A stretch of 64,000 nucleotides of DNA, taken from the NCBI GenBank assembly GCA_023386955.1, contig JAEWIS010000039.1, positions 155,073-219,072 of the forward strand. Direction: 5' to 3'. The stretch is from Bacillota bacterium. GTDB taxonomy: Bacteria; Bacillota; Bacilli; Paenibacillales; NBRC-103111. The position numbers and the translations under genes are program-made. Below, in pieces: positions 50,167 through 60,513 of this stretch. Position 1 is the first letter of the stretch. The number at the start of each line of letters is the position of its first letter. The notes under the pieces were generated by a model, which was not told where the DNA came from, searched no databases, and was given only the letters and a program-made list of their open reading frames with translations.

Positions 50167-53100
50167 CTAACGGGTCAGAAGATTGTACAGGAGCTGAGCC
50201 ATTTCGGACCGTGTGGCGGTATCAGCAGGCCGCAGTCTGCCGCCGCTGCCGCTGATCAATCCGCTGTCCGCCATGAACGCCACCGCCTCCTTCGCCCAAG
50301 ACTCAATCTCTCCGCTGTCCGCAAAGCTGGACCAAATACTCCCCAACCCGTTTGTATTTTCCGGCAGCCTGTGGGCGGTTTCCAATACATTTCGGATTAG
50401 CGTAAACATTTCTTGCCTTGTAATTTCCCTCTCTGGAACGAACCGCTCAGAATCTACTCCCTGGGCGATGCCAAGCCGCTTCGCTGCAGCCAGGTAACCG
50501 GTGTAATAGGTGCTGCCCGCATCGGCGAAATTGTCTGCCGACGGTTCTTCGGGAGTAATCCCATAAGCCCTCATGGCCATAACCAGGAAGCTGCCTCGGG
50601 TCATCGCAGCATCGGGACTGAAGATTCCGTCTCCTGTACCGGAGGTAATCTCCCGTGCGGCAATGAAGTCTACCGCCTCGGCATACCATGCATGCTCCGA
50701 AACATCCCTGAAGCTTGCCGGGTTATATCCCACCCCATATACGGAAAAATGATTAGTGCGGAAGCGGATCATTCCTGTTCCGGGAATGTACCGGCTTTCT
50801 GCTACAACCGCCGGCCTCCCGCTGCCGCTCAGGTAATAGATCACGATAGCATCTGTAATCTCCCCGGCCTTAGGCGTGTAAGGAACAGATACCGTTACGC
50901 CTCCTCCAAACCGGGATATGGTCTTGTCTCCGCTTATAACCTGAAGGTCATATACTGGCCGGCTCCCCACCAAGCGCTGTGCTTCAGAGGACAACCCGGA
51001 GAAATCACTTGGAGACAAATGGAAATGGACATCCCCTGTTGCTTCTGCAGCAATGGTCCTGAGGGCTTCCGTATCAAAAGCTGTCGAAAGCAGGGGAGTG
51101 GTGAACGTCAAGTACGCAATTCCCGAGGAGATTGCCTGCTCTATTGCCGTCTGGGGAATTCGTGTTTCAACACCTGCTGTGCCTTCCCCCGCTTCAACTT
51201 GAATAATGATTGCCGCTTTAACGCCGTTGCCTTGTGTCTTGGCGGATTCCAAAGCCCGGTTGAGTGCATTGTTTATTTGATCATGTGAAACCGTCACACT
51301 GGCCGCCCCGCCGCTATTGGCGGACACTGCCTTGATGGTCAGTGTAACCGCCGCTATGCCCTCTTGCACATCGACGGGAAGCGGCTCCGCAGGCGCGCCT
51401 GGTCCAGCTCCACCATTCCCGGTGCTGCTGCCGTTACCGCTGCTGCCACCTTCGGTACCGCCTCCTGAAGAGCCTCCACCTTCTTCTGACGGCGCCACAG
51501 GCGTCACTGTATTGGAAACCTCCGATTCAAGTCCGGCCCCCGCGGCATTATACGCCTTCACCGTAAAGGTATAACTCACTCCATTGGCCAGTCCGGTTAA
51601 GACGATGGGACTGCCTGCACTTTCAGCCGTTATGCCCCCTGGACTGGAGACGGCAATGTAGGTTTCGATGGGGCTTCCCCCGTTATCTGCAGGAGCCGTG
51701 AAGCTGAGCGTCACACTGCCGTTTCCGGCCACAGCCTTAACGTCTGTGGGTTTCCCGGCCACCGTATGGGGTGTTGCTTCAATCCGGGCGGATTGGATAA
51801 TCCGGCTCACTTCATCCACCGCAGTAATGTAAAAGGTATAGGATACGCCATTGGTTAATCCCCCGGCCTGATACCCGTATACACTTGCTGTTACCGGGCC
51901 GCCAACGCCCAGGTAGGTGTTCCCCGGTCCGCCGTAAACACTGTAGGTCACGGCTTCAGGCACAGCCGGCCAGCTTAAGGCCACCGTCCGGTCTCCTGGC
52001 TTAGCCGTCACCTGGAGCTCCCCAGCGGCTGCAATGATGTACTGCTTTTCCATAACCGAGCTGTCAGTCATTCCCTGCTTCACCGCAATGGCCTTCACCG
52101 TAACCGAATCCCCCGGATTTCCGGTAACCTGCACAGGCTGCGTAAACCTGATGCTGCTCCTGCCAGGAGTACCGCCATCCAAAGTATAGTAAATCTCTGC
52201 GCCGCCTGTAGCGACGGACAGCATAACCGGCGTACCGGAGAGAATACGATCCGTTCCCGGACTAATTTGGGGAACTGCGACAGCTCCTGCAGGGAGAATG
52301 GCTCCTTGGGCTGAAGCTGTGGAGGAGGTTAGGCGGTAATTCCCCGCATCGGCTCCCGTGAGCTTCAGTCCGGTAATGGTCACCGTTTTGCCGCTGCCGA
52401 CACACGCATCTGTAAATTCGGCCGCAGCTGAAGCAGGATCCACTTCCACCTCGTCCCCAGGCACTTTTCTGTCCAGAGTAATCCCTGTTATAACAGCTTT
52501 AATACCGCCATCAAACACCTTATCGGCCACAAGTGCACTGCTGACAGCTACCTCTCTAACCCGGATATCTGCCGCCAACGAGGGCTGCACAAGCTCATAG
52601 TACATGCTGTCCGCTCCTGTCAGGGAATAGCCGGTTGCGGCTACAGTCTTTCCGGCGCCCGCTTGCTTATCCGCAAATTGCCCGGTGGCGCGATCGGTCA
52701 ACAGAACAACATCATCCCCCGGCTCTATCTGGCCGGACAGCGTCCCGCCCGTTACGGACGCTTCCCGGCTGCCGTCATACTCCTTGCTGGCTGCGTTGGC
52801 CCCGCTGACTGTCAGGGTCCGGACCTGGCGGATGGTATAGGAATAATGCACAGCCGAGCTGCTGCTGTAGCCAGTCTGCGTGCCATATACGCTCAGAACC
52901 ACAACCTCGCCCGGACTGCCTGTAATGGTTACTGTCCCTCCACTGGCTATTTGTCCGGTCATCTCGCCGGGAGAGGCTGCAGCCGGTCCGGCAGCATAAT
53001 GAATGAGAGCTCCGGGGAAGCCTGCCGTCGTTAATGAAACAGCAGTCCCGCTTTTGACCTCTGTCCCCCCGGCAATTGATGCTGTAGGGGTATCAACCGT

Positions 53101-55335
53101 GCCTAAACCGTTGATATTGCCAGATGTAATGAAGCTACCGTCATCCAGCCGATAATTCCCGCTGTCCGCTCCTCCCAGCTTCAAGCCGGTCACCGTTACT
53201 GACTTCCCGCTTCCTATGGCCTCATTATCAAAAGAAGCAACAGCCTGCGAATAATCCACTGTAACATCCTCGACGCCGATCCTGCCAGTGAGAGAAGCGC
53301 CTGCAATGGTTGCGGAACGGGTTCCGTCATAGCTCTTGTCGGCAATCACAATCTGGCTGACAGTCACCGGCCTGGGCACAATGTCCGCAGTAGCCGAAGC
53401 AGTAGCGGCAATGCTGTAATTGCCCTTATCTGTTCCTGCAAGCATAATATTGCTCACTTCAACGGTCTTATCCAGCCCTGGGGCAGAGCCTCCTGCAAAG
53501 ACTGCCACGGCCTGGCTGACATCCACAGTGACGAAGTCAGTGCCCACGATGCCGCCTGCAATGGATATGCTCTCCACCCGGGCAGATGGAATGCCGTCAT
53601 ACTCCTTAGCAGCTACGGATATATCGCCCACGGCGAGCGGCTTCTTGACAATACTGGTGGTTACCGTTAACGATTGGTTCAGGGTGTAATAATCCGCATC
53701 AGGACCGGCCAGGGAGTAACCGCTGACGGTCACTGTCTTTGCATTCCCGGCATCCTTGTCAGAATAGGCAGCCATAGGCGTACCTGCCAGCACCACCGTA
53801 TCGCTTCCGATAATTCCGCTCACAGCCGCACCGCTGAAGTCCGCAGGGGCGTCAACCTTCCCGTCATACTCCTTATCGGAAACAGTAATATTCGTCAACG
53901 CAAGAGCTGTTTGAGACTGAACCGTGTAGCTGAAAGAAATAACAGGGCTGTCCGCCTTGCCTGCCGCCACGGCAATCGCCTTTATATTCAATACATCCCC
54001 GTAGGTAAGACCAGGGGTTGCTATGGATCCTCCATGCGCAACAAATGTCGGTGTAGCCGTTGTGGGTATGTCAGGCTCCGCATTCACTGCAGCTGTGTAA
54101 TAAAGAGTGGCCCCACTTTCGGAAGACAACGTGATGACGGCATCCTTTTTAATAAACCCGCTGTTGGTGGTAACCGAAGCAGTTGGCGCTACCGCAGCAG
54201 GCTGAGAATACGTGAACCGGCTGTTGGATCCGGCAGGACTTACGCCTCCTGGCCCTTCCACCCGTACATCCACCGTTCCGCTCCCCGGAGGTGCAGTAAC
54301 AGTGATTTCCGTATCATGGACTACCTTCAAGCCTGTTCCCGGAACACCGCCGAAGCTTACTCCAGTCGCACCCGTAAAGCCTGTGCCGGTTAGGGTTACA
54401 GCCGTTCCCCCCGCTGCAGGTCCTTCGACGGGACTGACAGCAGTTATCTTCGGAATGTCCGTAGCCACGGCCAGACCATAAGCATTTACTCCGGTAATCA
54501 TGACAGACGGATTGGGCGTTTCTGTAAGACTGGCTCTAAAAATGCCGGCCACAGAGGAATGCCAATCCGAAAAATATAAGGTGCCCCCTTGCTTATGTAT
54601 GGACAACGCCTTGGGTGAACCGGTTGCGGATGTATAAATGATTTCTTCCCCTTGTCCGGTAGCAAGATCCGCTTTGGCTACATAGAAATCCGGCTCATAG
54701 GCGACGGAATAATACAGCTTTCCATTGGCCTCATCTACAGCAAGCCCTGCAGCGTGCACCCCGCTGATAAACGTTTGGGGACTGGTGCCGTCCAGACCGG
54801 TACGGATAATAACACCCAAGTTATAATCGGCGATGTACAGATAGCCTGCTGCCGCATCCACTGCTACCGCCCGGGGGGCACCTGTTGAAGAATATACAAC
54901 CGTCCCGCCGGTGGCGCCTCTGGCTGCCTTATACACGGTTCCAGTGTTGGGTTCTGCGTAATAAAGATCTCCGTTCTCCGGATTGACAGCCAGCCCTTGG
55001 GCGTGGGCTCCTGTAATTACAGGGGCTGCGTCGCTTCCATCCAAATTTGCCTTGAATATGGTGGCAACTGTGCTGTGTGGATCGGAGAAGTAAAGGATTC
55101 GGTTTCCCTCATCCACCGCAACAGCATAGGGGCTTCCCGTTTCCGATGTATAGATGACGCTTCCGTGAGCCGGATCTGACAGCGGTGCTACCATAAGCTG
55201 GTATGGTGCATAAGACTGGGTATAATAAAAATATTCTGCGGCATAAGCTTTTCCTGCCGTAACACCCCCAAGAATAAGGAGCGAACCCAATAACCATCCC
55301 GCTGCATGCCTCGATAATGATTTCCAGAATTTCAT
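50167..55335 (-). CDS. Giant S-layer-anchored protein (propeller, TIG, YDG, Fn3, SLH)
   Basis: A 1,722-residue exported protein. Order: signal peptide (1-33, ends AYAA); beta-propeller of NHL/YncE type (about 40-295, repeated YT/SSTGSPxAVAVD...LYFSD units); IPT/TIG domain (300-385); chitobiase-like beta-sandwich (390-475); five YDG repeats marked by K(E/S/V)(Y/F)DG near 487, 577, 670, 850 and 938, with further sandwich domains between them; two fibronectin-III domains (about 1115-1285); Ser/Gly linker (1290-1325); a predicted beta-rich domain; and three SLH repeats (1536-1722) that bind pyruvylated wall polymer. ATG 55335 has GGAGGGA. Likely a surface adhesin or scaffold; ligand unknown. Confidence 0.88.
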   Translation of the reverse strand: MKFWKSLSRHAAGWLLGSLLILGGVTAGKAYAAEYFYYTQSYAPYQLMVAPLSDPAHGSVIYTSETGSPYAVAVDEGNRILYFSDPHSTVATIFKANLDGSDAAPVITGAHAQGLAVNPENGDLYYAEPNTGTVYKAARGATGGTVVYSSTGAPRAVAVDAAAGYLYIADYNLGVIIRTGLDGTSPQTFISGVHAAGLAVDEANGKLYYSVAYEPDFYVAKADLATGQGEEIIYTSATGSPKALSIHKQGGTLYFSDWHSSVAGIFRASLTETPNPSVMITGVNAYGLAVATDIPKITAVSPVEGPAAGGTAVTLTGTGFTGATGVSFGGVPGTGLKVVHDTEITVTAPPGSGTVDVRVEGPGGVSPAGSNSRFTYSQPAAVAPTASVTTNSGFIKKDAVITLSSESGATLYYTAAVNAEPDIPTTATPTFVAHGGSIATPGLTYGDVLNIKAIAVAAGKADSPVISFSYTVQSQTALALTNITVSDKEYDGKVDAPADFSGAAVSGIIGSDTVVLAGTPMAAYSDKDAGNAKTVTVSGYSLAGPDADYYTLNQSLTVTTSIVKKPLAVGDISVAAKEYDGIPSARVESISIAGGIVGTDFVTVDVSQAVAVFAGGSAPGLDKTVEVSNIMLAGTDKGNYSIAATASATADIVPRPVTVSQIVIADKSYDGTRSATIAGASLTGRIGVEDVTVDYSQAVASFDNEAIGSGKSVTVTGLKLGGADSGNYRLDDGSFITSGNINGLGTVDTPTASIAGGTEVKSGTAVSLTTAGFPGALIHYAAGPAAASPGEMTGQIASGGTVTITGSPGEVVVLSVYGTQTGYSSSSAVHYSYTIRQVRTLTVSGANAASKEYDGSREASVTGGTLSGQIEPGDDVVLLTDRATGQFADKQAGAGKTVAATGYSLTGADSMYYELVQPSLAADIRVREVAVSSALVADKVFDGGIKAVITGITLDRKVPGDEVEVDPASAAAEFTDACVGSGKTVTITGLKLTGADAGNYRLTSSTASAQGAILPAGAVAVPQISPGTDRILSGTPVMLSVATGGAEIYYTLDGGTPGRSSIRFTQPVQVTGNPGDSVTVKAIAVKQGMTDSSVMEKQYIIAAAGELQVTAKPGDRTVALSWPAVPEAVTYSVYGGPGNTYLGVGGPVTASVYGYQAGGLTNGVSYTFYITAVDEVSRIIQSARIEATPHTVAGKPTDVKAVAGNGSVTLSFTAPADNGGSPIETYIAVSSPGGITAESAGSPIVLTGLANGVSYTFTVKAYNAAGAGLESEVSNTVTPVAPSEEGGGSSGGGTEGGSSGNGSSTGNGGAGPGAPAEPLPVDVQEGIAAVTLTIKAVSANSGGAASVTVSHDQINNALNRALESAKTQGNGVKAAIIIQVEAGEGTAGVETRIPQTAIEQAISSGIAYLTFTTPLLSTAFDTEALRTIAAEATGDVHFHLSPSDFSGLSSEAQRLVGSRPVYDLQVISGDKTISRFGGGVTVSVPYTPKAGEITDAIVIYYLSGSGRPAVVAESRYIPGTGMIRFRTNHFSVYGVGYNPASFRDVSEHAWYAEAVDFIAAREITSGTGDGIFSPDAAMTRGSFLVMAMRAYGITPEEPSADNFADAGSTYYTGYLAAAKRLGIAQGVDSERFVPEREITRQEMFTLIRNVLETAHRLPENTNGLGSIWSSFADSGEIESWAKEAVAFMADSGLISGSGGRLRPADTATRSEMAQLLYNLLTR

Positions 55336-55374
55336 GAAAGTCTCCCTCCATTGCAAACGGCTGCCTTCAAGATC

Positions 55375-56016
55375 CTAATAGTCCCGGGACGGATATACGC
55401 CTTCTACTGCAATAATGTAGTTAATGGCCAGATAAGGCGCTCTTGTCGCAAGCGGCAGAGAATTGCCTGCTACTCCAGCAGAGCTGCTCTTTAAGCTGGT
55501 GTCCGGAGATGCAGTGGTATAAATATTCACCTCTTGCCGATCAGGAGTGACCGCTTTTGCCAGAATTTTATCCGTGCCGGGTGTATTCGAGGTTCCTTGC
55601 GAAGTGCTGGCCGGGTCGGAGAGGGAATGGGTATGTGCAGGCATATTGCTGGACAGAATAGTCTGGGATTCTGTACCACCTTGTTGACCTAATACGTAAT
55701 TCTGCAGCCCCGGTCCTTGGCCTGCTCCAACCGGAGAACGGCCCCGGAGATCCGGAAGCGCAAAGGTGGACGTTCCATTCCCGCCGTATGTAGTACCCAG
55801 CAAACTGAACAGAGCTGAATTCGTGCTGATGGAAAGCACCTGTCCATTACAGAAGGCCCATCCCCTCGGGGCGAAATTTCCGGCAAACATCCGGATTTCA
55901 CCCAACATTTGCTCCTCAGCATAGGCCTTCGGCATTTCTTTCAGCCCGGAAAATAGGGTGACTGCAACAACTGCCATACATACCATGATTTTCTTGAATG
56001 CTTTCATCTTCATCAT
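55375..56016 (-). CDS. Secreted phage tail-collar domain protein (MdpB-like)
   Basis: About 213 residues: a Lys-rich signal peptide (cleavage after KAYA near residue 32) and then a tail-collar domain with the family markers GEIRMFAGNFAPRGWAFCNGQ, LLGTTYGGNGTSTFALPDLRGRSP and MPAHTHSL, ending PYLAINYIIAVEGVYPS. Relatives include microcystin-dependent protein B. An exported collar protein outside any phage cluster is unusual. It lies 39 bp upstream of the giant SLH protein on the same strand, so both are likely one operon. Start may be the next ATG at 56013. Confidence 0.85.
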   Translation of the reverse strand: MMKMKAFKKIMVCMAVVAVTLFSGLKEMPKAYAEEQMLGEIRMFAGNFAPRGWAFCNGQVLSISTNSALFSLLGTTYGGNGTSTFALPDLRGRSPVGAGQGPGLQNYVLGQQGGTESQTILSSNMPAHTHSLSDPASTSQGTSNTPGTDKILAKAVTPDRQEVNIYTTASPDTSLKSSSAGVAGNSLPLATRAPYLAINYIIAVEGVYPSRDY

Positions 56017-56157
56017 ACTCCCTCTCTTCATCTCATTAATGTAATAAAGGCATAAGAACCTTGGAATCATTATATCACCTGCCTATTAAGCCCTCATTTT
56101 TTTCTATAATTATTTTTATAAAAGATTTCCACTCATTTACTGACGCGCCACAAATGC

Positions 56158-56194
56158 AAAAAAAAGGACATAACAGCATATGCTGCTATGTCCT
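56158..56194 (-). terminator. terminator of the methyltransferase gene
   Basis: AGGACATAACAGCA pairs with TGCTGCTATGTCCT with one wobble, followed on the minus strand by eight U. Confidence 0.9.
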
Positions 56195-56198
56195 CTGC

Positions 56199-57020
56199 TT
56201 ATTCTTTTACAACCTGCTTGCGGTAATTATAAATGATGCCGCCCTCCGAGCTTTCGTAACGGACAAATGCAAAGCCGCGTTCCACCAGCTCCCGGTTAGG
56301 CTCCTCCCGTTTGAATTCATCATCCCCGTTGCAGCACACCAGCCAACCGCCTGGTTTAGTCACACGGATCATCTCGCCAAGCTCCCGGTCAAAGTCATCC
56401 CCCACCACATGGCCCGCCATCACCACGTCGAAGGTATTGTCCTCGAAGGCCAGATCCGTCGCTACGCCATCCAACACCTTCATATTCGCGACTTTTTCCC
56501 GTTGAATCCGGTCACGCATATACTCCCGCATAACATCGCAGGGTTCGCTGGCATACACCCGTTTTGCCAGGGGAGCAGCAGCAAATGCCAGCCTTCCCGT
56601 ACCGGCCCCTACGTCCAACACGATTCTGTCGGTCAGATCAGCCAATTCGTACAGCCGTTCCGGCCTCCAGCAGCGGATGTAATTGACTTCCTCCATCACT
56701 TCCGGGTATGCATAGACCACGAAGCTTTGGTGATAATCCAGAATCGCGATTTCCGCGGCGCGGGCTTCCTCCAGGCTCAAGGAACCCGGAACAAGGGCCA
56801 GTGCAGCATCAATAAATTCAGCACACTCCGGCGCTTTCCGCTTGCAGTATTGGGATACGTGAGGGTAGCGGCTTAGAGCTTTCCCCATATCCGTCCGGTA
56901 ATCACGCCCTGCAGCATTATAAGCCTTGCATTCCCTCATCCAATACCGGATCACCCACCGGTCCAACAGCAGCAGCGTGTCCATTGTATAATCCTCAGCT
57001 TTAATCCAATTCAATACCAT
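56199..57020 (-). CDS. Class I SAM-dependent methyltransferase
   Basis: A 273-residue protein with SAM motif I VLDVGAGTGRLAFAAAPLA near residue 133, an acidic motif II (VYASEPCD), motif post-II LAFEDNTFDVVMAGHVV, and motif IV-like GGWLVCCNGDD. About 120 N-terminal residues form a helical lid. Substrate not predictable. Single-gene unit with its own terminator. Confidence 0.82.
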   Translation of the reverse strand: MVLNWIKAEDYTMDTLLLLDRWVIRYWMRECKAYNAAGRDYRTDMGKALSRYPHVSQYCKRKAPECAEFIDAALALVPGSLSLEEARAAEIAILDYHQSFVVYAYPEVMEEVNYIRCWRPERLYELADLTDRIVLDVGAGTGRLAFAAAPLAKRVYASEPCDVMREYMRDRIQREKVANMKVLDGVATDLAFEDNTFDVVMAGHVVGDDFDRELGEMIRVTKPGGWLVCCNGDDEFKREEPNRELVERGFAFVRYESSEGGIIYNYRKQVVKE

Positions 57021-57196
57021 ATGAATCCTCCAAGGGAAAAAAGGGGGGTTAGCGTATAGTGGCCCTCCTTGTGACAGTTGTGACTGTTGCCGAAAGAATA
57101 TGTGCGTGTTTCATATCAATCATCCTCCCAATTACTATAATGGTACCAGCATATCACGCAGGAACGACCATTCTGTATGGAATAAATGGATAAAAC

Positions 57197-57226
57197 AAAA
57201 AAGACCCTCCCAACAGGGAAGGTCTA
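57197..57226 (-). terminator. terminator of tRNA-Ser
   Basis: AGACCCTCC...GGAAGGTCT-type stem (57202-57225) with a U-run on the minus strand, 30 bp past the tRNA. The interval 57021-57196 holds no gene. Confidence 0.8.
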
Positions 57227-57254
57227 AGTTTTTATACATGATAGGTAAGAAATA

Positions 57255-57344
<90 letters not shown>

Positions 57345-57393
57345 GTATGGATGTCGCCATCCATGAGGCCTGCTTTCAGCCGTGGCAAAAGTC

Positions 57394-57423
57394 ATTGTAC
57401 CATAGGCCTGACAGGGGGAGCAA
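57394..57423 (-). promoter_or_regulatory. promoter of tRNA-Ser
   Basis: On the minus strand TTGCTC (57423-57418), 18-bp spacer, TACAAT (57399-57394). It starts just past the serS stop, so the tRNA is transcribed separately. Confidence 0.65.
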
Positions 57424-57426
57424 GTG

Positions 57427-58707
57427 TTACTTCTTCTCAATCCGGGTCTTGCCGTTCATGTACGGTACCAGTACCTCAGGAACCCGCACGGAGCCGTCTG
57501 CCTCCTGGTAGTTCTCCAGAATGGCGGCAACCGTACGTCCCAGAGCCAGGCCAGAGCCGTTCAAGGTATGGACGAATTCCGGCTTCGCCTTCGGATCCCG
57601 GCGGAAACGGATGCCGGCGCGGCGCGCCTGGAAGTCCTCGAAGTTGCTGCAGGAGGAAATTTCCCGGTAGCAGCCTGCGGAAGGCAGCCAAACCTCAAGG
57701 TCATAGGTTTTAGCCGAGGAAAAGCCCATATCTCCGGAGCACAGGGACATGACGCGGTAGGGCAGCTTCAACAGCTGGAGCACCTTCTCCGCATTCTGTG
57801 TCAGCGATTCCAGCTCGTCATAGGAATTCTCCGGCAGAGTCAGCTTCACCAGTTCCACCTTGTTGAATTGATGCTGGCGGATCAGACCACGGGTATCCCG
57901 GCCGGATGCTCCGGCTTCGGAACGGAAGCAGGCGCTGAAGGCGACGAATTTCTTCGGAAGTTCATCCGCTGTGAGAATCTCATCCCGGTGGTAGTTGGTA
58001 ACCGGCACTTCCGCTGTAGGAATCAGGAAGTAATCGGTGCCCTCAAGCTGGAACACATCCTCCGCAAACTTCGGCAGCTGTCCGGTTCCGGTCATGCTGT
58101 CCCGGTTGACAATATATGGAGGCAGCATTTCCTCATAACCATGCTCTTCTGCATGGAGGTCCATCATAAAGTTAATCAACGCCCGCTCCAGCCGGGCACC
58201 CAGTCCCTTATAAAAGGTAAACCGGGAGCCCGTTACCTTGGCAGCGCGTTCGAAATCAAGAATGTCCAGATCCTGGGCCAGCTCCCAATGAGCCTTGGGG
58301 GCATAAGCGAATTCAGCAGGAGTTCCCTGCTTGCGCAGCTCCACATTCTCTTCTTCGGAATGGCCTACCGGCACACTGGCATGGGGTACATTGGGAATGG
58401 ACAAAAGCACTTGATCCAGCTCCGCTTCGATTACGCGGATCTCCTCGTCCAGCTCCTTAATCCGGTCTCCCACCTGGCGCATCTCCAGAATAAGCCCCTC
58501 AGCGTCCTCTCCGGCACGCTTCTTGGCGGCAACCTCCTGGGACACGGTGTTACGGCGGTTCTTCAAGCTCTCGGCTTCTGTAAGCTTCTCCCGGCGTCTG
58601 GCATCCAGATCGGTGAAGCGGTTAAGGTCATCGGTTTGTTTGCCGCGGTTTTGTAAGCCTGTACGCACGCGGTCCGGTTCATTACGCAATAATTTCGCAT
58701 CCAGCAA
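57427..58707 (-). CDS. serS: Seryl-tRNA synthetase
   Basis: Class II synthetase, 426 residues. The N-terminal coiled-coil arm (about 30-105) contacts the long variable arm of tRNA-Ser; class II motifs 2 ([21 protein letters not shown]) and 3 ([16 protein letters not shown]) are intact, and TAEVPVTN carries the serine pocket. Usual position after pdxT. No T-box leader fits in the 55-bp gap upstream. Confidence 0.97.
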   Translation of the reverse strand: MLDAKLLRNEPDRVRTGLQNRGKQTDDLNRFTDLDARRREKLTEAESLKNRRNTVSQEVAAKKRAGEDAEGLILEMRQVGDRIKELDEEIRVIEAELDQVLLSIPNVPHASVPVGHSEEENVELRKQGTPAEFAYAPKAHWELAQDLDILDFERAAKVTGSRFTFYKGLGARLERALINFMMDLHAEEHGYEEMLPPYIVNRDSMTGTGQLPKFAEDVFQLEGTDYFLIPTAEVPVTNYHRDEILTADELPKKFVAFSACFRSEAGASGRDTRGLIRQHQFNKVELVKLTLPENSYDELESLTQNAEKVLQLLKLPYRVMSLCSGDMGFSSAKTYDLEVWLPSAGCYREISSCSNFEDFQARRAGIRFRRDPKAKPEFVHTLNGSGLALGRTVAAILENYQEADGSVRVPEVLVPYMNGKTRIEKK

Positions 58708-58762
58708 AGTTGAAACGCCTCCCGCAAGGGATTGATAAGTTGCTTCATCAATTCTTCAAGTC

Positions 58763-59350
58763 TTACCCTCTGTATTGCCTAACCATATTCAAAAAATACG
58801 AGTGAAAGCCATAATCATCCGTCAATTCGGGATGGAAGGATGCGGCGAGCAGATGCTCCTGCCGCGCGGCAACGATTTGTCCGTTGTAGACGGACAGCAC
58901 ATCCACCGCTTCGCCCACAGATTCGATAAGGGGAGCGCGGATGAACACTGCTCTGACCGTGTCCTCCATTCCCTTTACCGCCAAATCCGTTTCGAAGCTT
59001 TCCCGCTGGCGTCCGAAGGCATTGCGGGCCGCTACCATATCCATCAGCCCAAGATGGGAATCCGGTTGGCCGGGAGCTTGTCCCGTGATCTGGCTGGCAA
59101 TCAGAATCAGTCCGGCACAGGTGCCGAATACAGGCTTCTTCTCTTCGGAGAACTCCCGAATGGCATCAATAAAGCCGTACGTGCGCATCAGCTTACCGAT
59201 GGTAGTGCTTTCCCCGCCGGGGATAATCAGACCATCGATTTCCTTAAGCTGCTCCGTCCGCTTGATGACAACCCCTTCGCCACCCGCCAATTCAATCATC
59301 CGCACATGCTCCGCTACTGCGCCTTGAAGGGCAAGCACGCCTATCTTCAT
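58763..59350 (-). CDS. pdxT: Pyridoxal 5'-phosphate synthase glutaminase subunit
   Basis: Class I-type glutaminase that feeds ammonia to PdxS. The 195-residue product has MKIGVLALQGAVAEH, the IPGGESTTIGKL oxyanion loop, nucleophile FGTCAGLI (Cys near 79) and the late His/Glu pair in AASFHPELTDD. The start is the ATG at 59350 with AAGGA 6 bp upstream; the longer frame reaches 59413 without conservation. Confidence 0.96.
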   Translation of the reverse strand: MKIGVLALQGAVAEHVRMIELAGGEGVVIKRTEQLKEIDGLIIPGGESTTIGKLMRTYGFIDAIREFSEEKKPVFGTCAGLILIASQITGQAPGQPDSHLGLMDMVAARNAFGRQRESFETDLAVKGMEDTVRAVFIRAPLIESVGEAVDVLSVYNGQIVAARQEHLLAASFHPELTDDYGFHSYFLNMVRQYRG

Positions 59351-59481
59351 ATCCATTCCTTCTTTCTCTCCTGCCAAGCAACGCGAGGCAGGAGAGGCCT
59401 CTAGCTGCCTCATCCTGCCCGTTTTGCGAGCCCGCCCCGCAATTCAGCTATACAGAAGCTCTTTCCTGATCAGAGCTGCTT

Positions 59482-60363
59482 TTACCAGCCGCGGTCCTGC
59501 ATGCGTTGGGTTGCGTCCAGCTTGGAAATTTCAATGCCCTTCATGGGAGTGCCCAGGTTCTTGGACAGCTCTGCAATCAGTGCATAGTCTGTGTAGTGTG
59601 TAGTAGCTTCCACAATCGCCTTGGCGAATTTCTCCGGGTTGTCCGACTTGAAGATACCGGAGCCTACGAATACGCCGTCGGCGCCCAGGTGCATCATCAA
59701 AGCCGCATCCGCCGGAGTGGCAACGCCGCCTGCCGCGAAGTTAACCACCGGCAGCTTGCCGGTTTGGTGGACTTGCAGCAAGAGCTCATACGGGGCGCCC
59801 AGGTTCTTGGCTTCCGCCATCAGCTCGTCCAGGGACAGGCTTTGCACCTTGCGCAGTTGAGCGTTGATCATGCGCATGTGGCGTACCGCTTCCACGATAT
59901 TGCCTGTGCCCGGCTCACCCTTGGTACGGATCATAGACGCGCCTTCGCCGATCCGGCGGAGTGCTTCACCCAGATCGCGTGCGCCGCAAACGAACGGAAC
60001 GGTAAATTCCTTCTTATTAATATGGAACACTTCATCGGCAGGCGTGAGTACTTCGCTCTCATCGATATAGTCGGCACCCAGTGCCTCCAGAATCTTCGCC
60101 TCCACAAAATGACCGATACGGGCCTTCGCCATAACCGGGATCGTCACGGCCTTTACAACGCCCTCAAATACTGTGGGGTCAGCCATACGGGCAACGCCGC
60201 CAGCCGCACGGATATCGGCAGGTACGCGCTCCAGCGCCATTACGGCGGAGGCTCCGGCCGCTTCCGCGATCTTCGCTTGTTCGGCGTTCATAACGTCCAT
60301 AATGACGCCGCCCTTTTGCATTTCAGCCATACCTCTTTTTACACGGGAAGTTCCTGTTTCCAT
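59482..60363 (-). CDS. pdxS: Pyridoxal 5'-phosphate synthase subunit PdxS
   Basis: Builds PLP from ribose-5-phosphate, glyceraldehyde-3-phosphate and ammonia as a dodecamer with PdxT. The 293-residue sequence is highly conserved: [38 protein letters not shown] and [16 protein letters not shown]; both catalytic lysines are in place (VMAKARIGH and MIRTKGEPG). Start is the ATG at 60363 with AGGAGGG. It is 131 bp upstream of pdxT. Confidence 0.98.
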   Translation of the reverse strand: METGTSRVKRGMAEMQKGGVIMDVMNAEQAKIAEAAGASAVMALERVPADIRAAGGVARMADPTVFEGVVKAVTIPVMAKARIGHFVEAKILEALGADYIDESEVLTPADEVFHINKKEFTVPFVCGARDLGEALRRIGEGASMIRTKGEPGTGNIVEAVRHMRMINAQLRKVQSLSLDELMAEAKNLGAPYELLLQVHQTGKLPVVNFAAGGVATPADAALMMHLGADGVFVGSGIFKSDNPEKFAKAIVEATTHYTDYALIAELSKNLGTPMKGIEISKLDATQRMQDRGW

Positions 60364-60513
60364 CAAGATAACCCTCCTAAACATTATGTCCCAATGCGCA
60401 GTTGGCGCCGGAATTTACAAGTGGTGTTACAAAAAGATTCTAACCATTGATTTTACAGGAACACCCGCCATTATACAACCGCGAAAGGGCGATTCCTCCA
60501 GGTTTTTTGTCGA

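Noticed and set aside
55375..56016. Prophage, suggested by the tail-collar domain
   Set aside because: No integrase, terminase, capsid or lysis genes nearby; the protein has a signal peptide and pairs with a surface protein.
58708..58762. T-box leader of serS
   Set aside because: The space between pdxT-side sequence and the serS start is too short and lacks the T-box core.
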